64,000 nucleotides of DNA, from positions 12,763,807 through 12,827,806 of the forward strand of contig NW_020653726.1 of assembly GCF_003589595.1 (NCBI RefSeq), given 5' to 3'. The stretch's first letter is position 1; each line of letters starts with the position of its first letter. The stretch is from Hyposmocoma kahamanoa. Taxonomy: Eukaryota > Arthropoda > Insecta > Lepidoptera > Cosmopterigidae. Of the stretch, positions 49,283 through 60,800 are shown one piece after another. The translations under genes were made by a program, and so were the position numbers. The notes beneath the pieces were generated by a model that saw only the letters and a list, made by a program, of their open reading frames with translations, was not told where the DNA came from and made no database searches.

Positions 49283-51756
49283 CTTATGCCCGGAATACAC
49301 GAGGTTAGTTTTTCAAGCTAGGACAGCAAGCAAATGCTAGTAAGCTAGCAAGCTAGTAATTCTGGCTTCGTATGTACAGAAGTACATTTCTAGGCTATTA
49401 TGCTTGTCAGGAAGATAGTAACCTAGCATCTCAAGCTGAGATTAAAAGGATGGGGTTCTATTATTTGCGCTGTACTAGCTTCCCCCACCACTGATTTTAC
49501 TATCCTGTCTTGTGTACAAGTTTCGTGTGGATAGCGAAGCTAGATCCGATCGGCTAGCATGTAGACGTGCGCAAAACAGTACCTCGAAAAGTAATGTGAT
49601 ATCACATCACCTTTCCGTAAAAGTAATATTACTCTGTGATATTACTATTACCCACAACATCACACAGTGTAACACACACAACCAAAAAAAAAAAAAACAC
49701 CGACTAATTGACAACCTCCTCCTTTTTTTGAAGTCGGTTAAAAAAGCGATGCGTTTTAAAACAACCTATAAAACGCATTTCTAGAACATAAACTTGCATT
49801 ATAAACAAGATCTACTTACATATTACTAGAGAGAATCAAACAAAAATTACGAAATATTACGAACCGTCTGGCAACCCACACTCACCCTGGTTAAATTTTA
49901 CGTTATAAATTGCCACGTAATCAAGCAATGATTAACAAGTTATGCAATTTCATTTTAAATGTCTACTGTTTAATTCGTTTACACCATCTAGTAAGTTGTA
50001 AAATAACAAATGCACTCCAAAAATCAGACGTTAATTATAAGTTGTTACATAACCTCACTTTTACTAAATCTCTTATAGCTCTGCTTTCAGTTCAATTCGC
50101 AGAATTTTCAGTGATGGTACATCAATACCTACGCAATTAACTGATACTACCTTCATGTTTTTACATCTTGGATTGATTGTATGAAAGCGTATCCATCTCC
50201 TTCTAGATTACCAAGAAAGATCGAAATATATTTAACCAAGCACAAGCACTGATTAACAAATTATGCAATTTCATTTTAAATTGTCTACGGTTCCATCCTT
50301 TTACACCATTTAGTAAATTATGAAATAATTGGGGTATTAATACAAACATCGTTCTACTGCAATATTCCAAATTAGATGCATTTACATTGCATTTCGCATA
50401 ATAGTATTAAACAAACATCACTCCGTGATGTTCTAAGCATCACGCGTAATATAAGCATCACGTGTACTGTTTCAGGTAATATCACGCGGGTAATGTTTCG
50501 GGTAATGCATCACGCGTGTACTGTTTCCGAGCGATGCATCACGCGGGTAATGTGTAATGCTAACATCACTCCGTGATGCTAACATCACGCGTAATGCTAA
50601 CATCACGCGTAATGCTAACATCACGCGTAATGAGAACATCACGCGTGATGTTAGCATTACATTGCATCATAGCATCACAGTATTGCATCACGCCGAGTAC
50701 TGTTTCGCGTAATGAGTGTTAGTAGCGACACCTGGCAGCAGCGCTACGTAACCCTACGGCACGGTTAGCAATGTCCGATCAAGTAGTACGTCGAAAATTT
50801 GCTGGGTGGCGCTATTAATATAGATATTTACTATATTTAGTTCATTTTGGGAAACTCCCAGAGCACCCCGACATGGTCTATGTAATGGGTAATGTTATGA
50901 GTAATGCATATTTTTCCGAAGTGATGCGTGATATAACAGTACCCTGTCGCGTGATATTACCTTTGTAATATTACTCACATTACTTACACATGTCTACTAG
51001 CATGCAGTGAGGACACATTTTGTTTTCTCGACCGCTGACCACGTGTTTCACGTGAGACAGTTATGCCGAAACTGAGTATAGTAATTAATCAAAATTAATA
51101 CAATTGTACCATGAAGAGGTGATTTCTGTGAAACGCCCCTATTCCATAGTATAAAAATAAATCTCTGCGTGATTCAGCATTACAAAAAATATGTGGCAAA
51201 TTATTAAAAATCATCATAGAAGTAATAGTGTTTGTTATACGAAAACTCTTCATTATTATCCACATACGTATTGTTACCTTAGTCACTGCAATACTGGCTT
51301 AAAATTTAGGGGCATCATGTTATGTATGTATGTTATATATGGTATCAACCGTTCCTGCATGTACCGGTCCGGAATCAATCCAATCGGGTAGTCTTTAAAT
51401 AAGATGGATTTCTGAGCGAGAAGATGAACCTGTTTGCTATGTATGTATATATGTTTTTAATTTGAGGGTTAAACCAACTATTGTTCCGATAAGAAAAGAC
51501 AAAAGTTTCCAATCGGCCAGTTGTAAATCGCAATTCTGCGAACGAAAAAGGGCACAACTGCTATATAAAGTACGCATAGTTGTGCCTTTTTTCGTTACGA
51601 GGCAGAATTATGCGCCTCGACTCGGAAAAGACGCAGTTTCCGGTCGGGAGAGGCAATCAAAATTAAGCTACAGGACCGATTTACTAGCTTGCTAGCTTAC
51701 TAGTGCTAGCTGCTATCCTAGCTAGAAAAACTAGCCCCGTGTTGTCCGGGCATAAG
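49283..51756. mobile_element. 2.47-kb element with about 75-bp inverted ends (CTTATGCCCGG)
   Basis: The left end CTTATGCCCGGAATACACGA...TTAGTTTTTCAAGCTAGG and the right end in reverse CTTATGCCCGGACAACACGG...CTAGTTTTTCTAGCTAGG are inverted copies that continue into GCTAGTAAGCTAGCAAGCTA. Flanking AGTCCT and AGTACT differ at one base and could be a target duplication if TATGCCCGG is the true end. No transposase frame is present. The interior contains TAATATTAC and ATCACGCG palindromes, a reversed A-tailed repeat at 49682-49745, and a tandem array at 50395-50720. A non-autonomous DNA transposon of unassigned superfamily. Confidence 0.75.
50395..50720. repeat. ATCACGCG/TAATG tandem and palindromic array
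   Basis: Units of about 18-19 bp of the form TAACATCACGCGTAATGC repeat, most regular at 50575-50645. They alternate with variants ATCACTCCGTGATG, ATCACGCGGGTAATG and ATCACGCGTGTACTGTTTC. Many units are themselves palindromic (ATCACGCGTGAT). Related motifs recur at 49595-49680 and 50880-50990 in opposite orientations. Confidence 0.85.
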
Positions 51757-51943
51757 TACTACCTAGATTACTAATGACTTGTCGTGATTACTTATGACTC
51801 GGCTCACCGTAAACAAAAGTAACGCAGGACACATTTGTCGCAAATGTTTTTTAATTAATTTATTAAATTGATAGATTGAATTAATTTATTAAATGTCTTA
51901 ATTATTATATTAAATATGTTAATTAATTTATTAATTTAACCGT

Positions 51944-52245
51944 GGTAGCCTGGTTTGACCTATAATAGCCTTTTCAAGCAGGGTTAGAATCCGGGCTCGC
52001 ACCTCTTAGTTTCTCGGAATTGATGTGAAATTTTATTTTAAATTTACCATGAGCTTTTCGGTGAAAGAAAACCTCGAGATGAAATCTGTACGTCGAAGAA
52101 GGTTCACAATCCTCGGAAAAGGCGTGAAGTCCCCAACCCGCATTGGGCCAGCGTGATGTACTATGACATAAACCCTCGCCTCAGAGAATACCCTTGCGCA
52201 GCAGTGGGACTTTGAAATGGTTTGATGATGATGATGATGATTAAA
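51944..52245 (+). repeat. tRNA-derived SINE (family B)
   Basis: ACCGTGGTAGCCTGGTTTGA head, GGTTAGAATCCGGGCTCGCA B-box-like, CTTAGTTTCTCGGAATTGAT body, then CCCAACCCGCATTGGGCCAG, GCAGCAGTGGGAC and a GATGAT tail. It matches 35387-35660. Confidence 0.75.
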
Positions 52246-52379
52246 TCAAACAACTATGATCCATATTATACATTCCTTGAAGACTGACATACCTACAATG
52301 TAATAGAATATAAAAACAAAATAACTAATATACACGAACTGCGACTTATCAGCGACATCGGTCGGCACGCTCACCAACG

Positions 52380-52690
52380 TTGTGGCGGGACTGCAACTGT
52401 TCGACCTTCAGAGTGTATTTGGCTTTAAGTTATTCTTTATTATAACACTCGAGATTATATGGAGCAATGCAATCGAGGCAAGTAGAGCGGTGACATCTAT
52501 ACCTATATCCGGACGCAACAGATGGTTCGGTCCTGTCGCTGGGCCACACGTAACGTCTAGTGGACTTCCTCTTCTCTACCTGTGTGAAGTAGACCTCCTC
52601 GCGCTGGTCCGACCACTGGTCTATGGGTACTTCTGCTTCTGTGACTTAATAGATGCCATTTTAGTACCAAGCACACGGCAACATGTTGAT
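52380..52690 (-). pseudogene. Possible decayed coding fragment, minus strand, unidentified
   Basis: The minus strand has a protein-like frame with VPIDQWSDQREEVYFTQVEK, then RRYVWPSDRTEPSVASGY and a cysteine-rich YRCHRSTCLDCIAPYNLECY before a stop. Upstream in the same strand are stops. The Cx4Cx2Cx7C spacing hints at a zinc-binding tail like those ending some transposases, but no family is recognised. A 112-residue plus-strand frame overlaps it and looks less protein-like. Confidence 0.25.
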
Positions 52691-52845
52691 GTCACCAAAA
52701 AGAATCTTTGCCTGCTTTAAAGTCCCATTAACAATGACATTCTAATTTCTTACCTAATTTTGCTTATTGGTTGAAGGCGCCGTTTTTAAGATTTCGTCAT
52801 ATAGGTAGGTAGGTACCTATGTAGGTAGAAAATGTTTTAGTCTTA

Positions 52846-52990
52846 GGGTCGTATTCCAGAACTCTACTCAATGCTCAAGTCAGGATTTGAACAGACTTGA
52901 GTATGATTTTCAGTGCTCACTGCAATACTTATGCCCTGACTTGAGTATGATTCAAAGCACTAGAAATCATATAGTTCTGGAATACGACCC
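52846..52990. mobile_element. MITE with GGGTCGTATTCC termini, copy 2
   Basis: It begins GGGTCGTATTCCAGAACTCT and ends in the inverse TTCTGGAATACGACCC. TTA flanks both sides (52843-52845, 52991-52993). It is 145 bp with CTCAAGTC-rich arms. The TTA duplication fits PIF/Harbinger-type MITEs. Copy 1 is at 4398-4562. Confidence 0.85.
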
Positions 52991-52993
52991 TTA

Positions 52994-54763
52994 GTAAAAA
53001 TTAGTGTTGGGTCGTGGAAAAATTTCCATTTTGAAAAAATCGTATTTTTTTTAAATAATTATTTTTCCGGATGTTTTTCCAATATTTTTCCTGTAATTTT
53101 CAAAAAAAGTTGATATTGTACTCTATTGTACTGTCGTGTTGTACTAAACGAAAACGATGAAGCCATTAATAAAAGGTTGTTTTCGCTGTTTAAATCATTT
53201 TAAATCTCGTTTTTCTACAAACGGCTTTTAGCTAAACAAGTTTATTTTATAAATAATTCACTCAAAATAAAACTTCAAAAGATATTTCTACACGTAAAAC
53301 ATAATAATCTAAATGAACCTTCGATATTATATTTTCCTTTATGTTTTTCCATCCTCTACTTAGACTATTTTTTCCATCCTCTTAAGATCCTCTAAGATAA
53401 TTTCCCAATTTTTCAAATTTTTCAGGAACTTTTCATTACCCAAAAAGTAAGAATTAAAGAACCTTTTTTTCTTATTTCTCTTGGCTAAGCTTCTTGAATA
53501 AAGGCATATTATCGTGGGCATATCAAATTACCTACGAGGATGGAAAAAAGCAAATTATACAGTAACGTTTTGAACGAAAACAACACTGTCAATGTCAAAA
53601 TTAAAAGTGTCAATATCAAGTTAAGAATCATTTAAACAGGTGCCAAGTACCGGGCAGATTTTTTGCCTACATTTCGTATAGGGTTAACAGCACGTCACAT
53701 TTAGCACATAAGATTTAAAATCAACTGTATGACCCTTATGATAAAAATGGCCCAAAGTGTCAAGCTAAATGCCTCCTTGACTATATGTAGTACAATATAG
53801 ACCGCAGACGATATTGTTGCGAAGTTTCAATTAGATATTATAATTTTGGGATCTCCGGTAGAGTGATGTCTTACGAACGTAGAATTAACCTTAACAAGGT
53901 GACACTAAAGAGGGTGTGCAGATTTAAATACCTAGGACATTACTTGACGGATCTTACAGACCAAACTGATATTGAACGGGAATGTAGGGCGTTGGTTGCC
54001 AGATGTAATATGTTGGCACGTAGATTCGCCCGTTGTAGTGAGGAAGCCAAAATAACTTTATTCAAGGCGTATTGTCAGTCCTTCTACACGGGTGGTCTGT
54101 GGGTTAAACTATACGCAGAAGGCACTCGGTGCCCTGTGCGTTCAATATAATAATGGTTTCAGAATGCTGTTGGAACTACCGCGGCGTTGTAGCATCGTCG
54201 ATATTTGCTCAAGCGTGAGTAGATCACTTTTTTGCTGTGATGCCAAAAAAGACGGCGACACTACTCTCTAGACTGAGTTCTAGTCATAACAGCATCCGGA
54301 AAACGTTTGCGGCAAAGCCCAATGCGCCGATGCTTCGTCATTTCATCCTGGTTCTGGTGAGGTGATGGGGTAGTCGGCGGCACCTCGACCGACATAATGT
54401 GTTTTTAATGTGTTTTATTGTGTTTTTATGTTTTGTCTCTGTATTTATTAACAATAGTTATAAATTTAAAAATATCTGTATTTACTAACAAGTGGGCCTA
54501 TAATCGTGGATAAGCCGTAATTACGCGATGCGATATATCGAATGAAATGTCGCCACTGTGTAGAAAGTTCATAACAAACCATCGGAATTCTTGTTGAAGT
54601 CTAACTACCGGTATTCCAAACTGTATTGTGCGTCTGTGTGGAAAAGCCTTTAGTTACCATATGACATCTGCGACTCTGATAGGATAATGTTGATAGACTT
54701 TGTAATTGGAAAAGGCTTTTATTTCACGTAAAGTAATGTTTTAAAGGGAATTATAAACAATGT
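52994..54763. other. Intergenic region before the zinc-finger gene
   Basis: Apart from a retrotransposon fragment at about 53800-54390 nothing is recognised. The stretch 53000-53560 is AT-rich with repeated TTTTTCCA-like runs. No promoter motif could be fixed before 54764. Confidence 0.5.
53800..54390 (+). pseudogene. Non-LTR retrotransposon reverse-transcriptase C-terminal fragment
   Basis: A frame from 53863 encodes VCRFKYLGHYLTD, then DIERECRALVARCNMLARRF and LFKAYCQSFYTGGLW. This is the conserved FxYLGH...R.NML.R.F...K..LF..YC...Y segment that follows the RT core in insect non-LTR elements. After a stop at 54148 further pieces (NNGFRMLLELPRRCS) follow in another frame. There is no RT core or endonuclease. 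Confidence 0.8.
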
Positions 54764-54817
54764 ATGTTAACTCGTAACATCATTAAAGTGAAAATATCAT
54801 TTAAAAACAAAATTAAA

Positions 54818-57800
54818 ATGGATTTGAAGGCAGAAGAATGCGACAAAATCACAGCGAAAGACGAGTGTACTGAAATAGAAATTTCTTTAAATTTGTTCCA
54901 ATATCTTAGTTCCGATGAATTCAATGTCCAAAATCTGTGTCGAATATGTTTATCTGTGAATAATATAGAAATGTACTCGGTAGTGCATTCCGAAGATAGT
55001 GATAAACTTCCAGAGTTATTTTCGTCTTTCACAGCAATTCACGTAAGTTATTTTAATGATACCTACCAGGTACATACACGTACGTAAATCACCAAATAGA
55101 AAAAAGATTTGAGGAAAGTCGACCAAAAAATACCGGGTTATTTTTAACTAACAACCTCGCAGGGCGATATTCTTCTTCTTTTAAATGTTATGGCCCTGTC
55201 GAAATAGTCGATGATTCTGCCAATCTCAAGTAAAAATTACTATGTACGGTAATTTCGTAAAAATAATATAAGCAAGCTTTGGTACTTCCAACCTTAGCTG
55301 AGAACTATATTACTAACATCATAAACTTAAAATTTTGGTGACAAGAGATGATGGTGATATTAACATCATAAACAACAACTTTTGTACAAAAACAAAAATA
55401 TTTAAATGGACACTCTAAACTATGAAAACTCTGTGTGGTAACCATAGAAAGCGCTAACTGATATTCACCCGTCCGATGCAAAACGCGATGCAGGACTCTT
55501 TCACATTTGAACTTACAAAGCACATATCTAAAAAGTGAGTTGTTGTCAAATAGAACAACAAAAAATTTAAAGTTTTTTTGGTAAAATCATTATGTTTTGT
55601 AATAAATCATAGAACAAAAGTTGTTGTGTAATATATTCCTGCAAGGTCGTTAATATTTTACAAATAACTGAACATTATAATTTTCAGGTGCTTCCAAATG
55701 ATGGCCTACCAACAAATATCTGCAATGTATGCAAAATGCAACTAATAAATAGCCATGAATTCAAAACCAAGTGTGTCAAAGCGGACCAAATGCTCAGGTC
55801 CTTGCTGAAGGGAGAATTTGTTGCCAAAGAAGAATGTTGTGATGAAGTGTATGTACTTTTTTAAATATATTCTATGCTGGACAAATTTTAAAGGTTCCAA
55901 TAAATAAATATTAGACAACTTCTCATGCATTGCTCTGATCCCAAAGTAAGTAACTGAAGCACTTGTAAGAAATGAAACTATTTTTCCAGATTGAAATTGC
56001 GTATATTTGTGTTTTCAAACAAACCAACAATTCGGGCTCTTTCAAAGAAGCACTATCTTATACTATGAAATCAAAGTGACACATGTAAAATGCGTTAATA
56101 AATTTGAAAAATCATGCCACATCCTTGAAGATTATGTATCATGTCAAAATATATCGAATTTTAGAAGTTTTACTTGAATATATAGTTAAAACTAGTGGAG
56201 ACAAACTTTTCATGAATTTCCTGATACTAAAAATCATCAGGAAAAATGTTGTCACTTTTTAATTGTCTTTTTTTATGTGTTATAATGTCTTAATTATGAG
56301 AAGAATTATAAAAAATTTGCTTGCAAATGATGGATCTATATATATAAAGTGTTTTTTTTTTTAATTCTATGCATTCAAATGTAACTTACCCCACCTGGCA
56401 CAAAATGTTGTCCCAATCATCACAATTTAACACATCAATGTTAAACTCCAAAATTAAAGCAACTGTTACACCTAGTAAACATCATAAATATTCGAATCCA
56501 TGAAAATACAAACATTTATTAAAATTAAATACGTTCAGGAGTGTGTCCCACCCAGTGCAGTGACGAGTGGAACACACTTTCAAATCTTAATATTTACATT
56601 CCTATTTATGTGCACAATGACCAACCAAGCCAAAATAATGACCCTTAGCATAATTGTACTTTTACAAAAGCAAATGCCAATAGATTGCATATTTATTGGT
56701 TAAAATAAAAATATATATGTTTCATTGTGACGGGTGGGACTTGAAATTAGTATTTATGGAAACTTTAGTAACTCCTCACCATATATACTTCCATGCAATC
56801 ATTTATCACTGTTTTAAAATTCATAAATTTTATTTTCTTCGACGGCAATAACTTTTTTAGAAAGACTCACAAATAAGCGCGAAAATTGTTGTTAACATTA
56901 TAGGAAAAATGCTTCACTATAGACTACAACACTATGGCTGCGTTAATGAAGATAAAAATATAATAATTGTACAATATCCGAAAAATCTCATTTATTTCTA
57001 ACGATTTGATTTATTGGGCGTATTCTAGTCATACAATTAAAACCTGTAAAAAATGTGTAATTTATTGTTTTGAACCATGGTATCATTTTTGCTGGAATGA
57101 CCCAAAACCTAAGAACTCGATTTGAAGCACTTGTGTTATGGAAATAGGAAACAATGACAGTACCACAAATACCCAGGACCTGAGACAATATAGAAAATTT
57201 TGTCTTCTACATTGTCCTAGCCGTAAATCGAACCCGGGACCTTAGAGATGGCTACACCATGAAAAACAGTGTGGAAGTCACACAATCACAGAGATCTTCA
57301 ATTAAATAATAAATACTAAAAAATAAATTAAACTAAATAATAAAAATAGCCTTAATTCACTGATTACTTCTTAATTAATTCTAAGTTTAAGCTAACGCTT
57401 ACTTCTAACAGTAATAACTCTTAATTCTAACATCAGCACCCCCATGTGAGGTTTTGCTTTCTGATGAGGAGCAATTCCTCACATGGAAGTAGTGACAGAT
57501 AAAATAGGAGATTTATTTATATGTACACATACATTACGAGGCCGACATAAACTCCCTAACGTTTCAGGCCTCTTAAAACTAGATTTTTTTTAAATCAGTA
57601 CTGGTTCTGGTTCTAATCAAGTTGTCCGTGACGTAGGTTTCCTCCATATTTCTCCATAACAATAATACTAACGCACACATTCAACATAACCCCGCTCTAG
57701 GGAAACCCTGTGTCGTGGGTGCCATGGACACACACATAGACAAGCACAAATTACACCCAAACTCACGAGGCCCGGGAATCGAACCTAGGACCCCTGCATG

Positions 57801-60800
57801 GCAGTCCGGCATGGTGACCGATGGGCCACGCAGGCAGTTAAAAGCAACGTTCTTGTACCGACCGGCGAATTCTCGGGGCAGATCGTCTTCCCACTTTCTT
57901 GCTGGCCTTCCTCTATACCTCTTTCCATCTCTTGAATACCAATGTGTCACATCTTTTGACCACTTTTCGTTTGGTGATCTTACTGTGTGTCCACACCAGC
58001 GCCACTTCAGTATTTTGATTTTCGTTGTGACATCTGTCACCTTAATAAATACACTAATTCTAAAAACAAATACATAATTGGGCAGACATGTAATTGTTGT
58101 AGCAAAATATACTCAATGTAGCACTTAGTAAAGTACCCATAATACACATTTTTTCTAGTACGGGAAGTCAGTGGTCATTTAGTTTAGAATTAATCTCTAC
58201 AGCCTAATCTTTTTGCACCTTGTTTAATTTTAATTAGCTATTGAGTAATTAGGCCTTGCTCAATAATTTATTACTATTATTAAATGAACATAGCACAATG
58301 TTAAAAAGATTTTTATATAACTTTTAATACTGTTGCTTGGAAAGTGATTGTTTCTATAGTAGAATAGAAAGTGTTAAAACACAATGTATTATTTCAGTAT
58401 AAGAACCAAAGTAAACAAAGAACAAAATGACATTGATGGATCTAACTTGAAAGATTTTAAGGAGGAAAATGAAGATATGACTGAAGGTACATAATAATAC
58501 TGCTGGCTTATAAGAATAGTGGTCTGAACCAAAAACAACTACTTTTTCCACAAATGTATGGTAGATTACTTAATTGTTTTGTTAATAAGACACTGAGCTT
58601 TCCGTTAGTTCATACAATCTCATAACAACATTAGGCTGGTATATGGTTCCTCAACATAATATTGATTTTATTGAATATCATGATTTTACCATTGCAATTT
58701 TCATAAATATATTTTTGTAGAATAACTCAACTAGCATCGCCCTGGTTTGTCGTGGTCACAGGTTCGAGTCCTGCCAGGTTGAACAAATTTTTCTTGGTGT
58801 TCGATTTTTGTATTCATAATTGTAACATCTGCCTTACACCAGCCCGTTACACCAAGTACCTACATCTGACTTATGAAATGTTTTTCAAACAGGCTGATTC
58901 CTTTTATTTATTTATTTTTTCAAATAAAGGTGGCAACACCTTTTTATTTCCAGTTATGTAATTTTTAATACTTTTAACTTACAGATGTGCAGTATTTAGA
59001 AGATTTAAGTGATGATGAAACTTTATGCATATTGCAAGGCGCCGAAAGGAGCAAAGAGTAAGCCTTTTCCCCCAACTTATGTAATACTTGCGATAAACTG
59101 TCGCAAATTATAAACAAAAATTGACAGGTCCTATTTCGTTTCAGAAAGCAGTTGGTGCAATTTAGTACTACAAGTAAGGCTGGTAATTAACTATCAATAT
59201 AGTCATATTGCCCCTCTAAGTCCTAAATGCAGTAGTCACCAAAGTTATGCAAAATGTAATTCAACTACAAATTACATTTTAAAAGTAGTTATTATTTTGT
59301 ATTTAGACTACTACTCACTTATTTAGTACCAACCACAAATGATCGAGTATATTACCAGAAATAGAGACGAAATGTCTTTTAATTTCATTGAAAACTATTC
59401 TGCCAAATAATTACTGCGCTCCGATTGACCAGCCCGAATTCGAAACAATTGACGGGTGTCGTCAATTGTTTTACTTCAAATCGACCAGTTTTACTTGAGT
59501 TTTGCTATAATGAACGTAAATTGAAAAATTACATATTTAATAACCGATGAAATGTGATTCCGTTTGTTTTGTAATTAGATGTTTTGCTGTTTTTTTATTA
59601 GATGTCCCACATCACCTAATGGAACAGCCACCCATAGTTAGAGATACTTACTCTATTTATTACAATAAATACAGAATATTTTTTGAATATACGGAGACAC
59701 ACACACTGGTCAGTTGTACTAGGAGGCGCTGTACTATTTCAGCTTTCTAATTTGAGATTTCAGTGCAAACATGAGTGATATTTAAAAGTGATATTAGTCC
59801 CATTTTTCTGATGAGTTGCCAAGAATGGATGGCCCTTATTTCGTCTCTATTTCTGGTTATACACTCGATGTCACAAATAAACTAGTTACATCTTGTAATA
59901 GTCGTAGTGGCTGATTGCTACTACGACTATTCGGTCGGGCTTTGAGCTCGTCATCTGTAATATCTAACTCCATTAAATTGCGATGTTTTGTTTGTTACAA
60001 AAGATCTCCATTTGAGGCGATCGGCTGCCTGCTTTTTCCTTTTCTGTTAGGTCAATGTCGCAATTTTTCATGTGGCACATCTTTTATTTTACAAGTTATT
60101 GCTTGTCCCCCTTAATAGAATATAATGCTGAGGATGTTGTTGACAATACGTAATTCAAAACACAATTAAAATTTCATTCAATTGTTATGTTTTTGCAGAC
60201 TCCAAATCATTATTAAAGGAAATTAAAAAGAAAAAGAAGTCAACTGTTTGTACCTTATGTTCTAAAGTAAGTATTAATTTTTTTCTCACGATTCAAATAA
60301 TTCTTCAAATTCAAAATGTGACACTGAATCATGACATAAGTGTCAGCCACGGCATGGCGTGGTCGCTGGTTGGAACGAATTTTTCTTCGTGTTCTTCTTA
60401 TTAATAATTGTACCAAACTATATTGCTTATATTTTAAGAGTCTATACTACTTCAAATGGCGTTGGTAGATTCCTCATAACAGTGAAAGTGTTGAATTAAT
60501 AATTTTGCAAAAAATTTTTACTAAAATTGAGGATATACACTGATTGCTATATGGTGTGAAAACACGTTTCCTAAAAATTTTCACGATAGAAATAAAAACA
60601 CAAACTTACCTCAAAATTTTACAAGAAAACCGCTGTATTCTATAGGTACTTTACATATATCAATATTTTTTTTAATATCAACTGAACTAAATAGAACTGC
60701 TGGTATACTACCTATATGATATACATTTTTCAAATTTCATTTCGTTTGTAAAAAAATAATTCTGAAATAAAGCCATTGTCCGTACAGCTCGACCCAAGCA

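Noticed and set aside
50376..50657. Open frames with repeated TRVMH/RVMLA peptides
   Set aside because: They are translations of the ATCACGCG tandem array, not proteins.
50395..50720. CRISPR-like array
   Set aside because: Units are contiguous without unique spacers and the genome is eukaryotic; it is a tandem repeat.
57715..58077. 120-residue plus-strand open frame
   Set aside because: It is antisense to a SINE and a retrotransposon fragment whose minus-strand reading has the conserved motifs.
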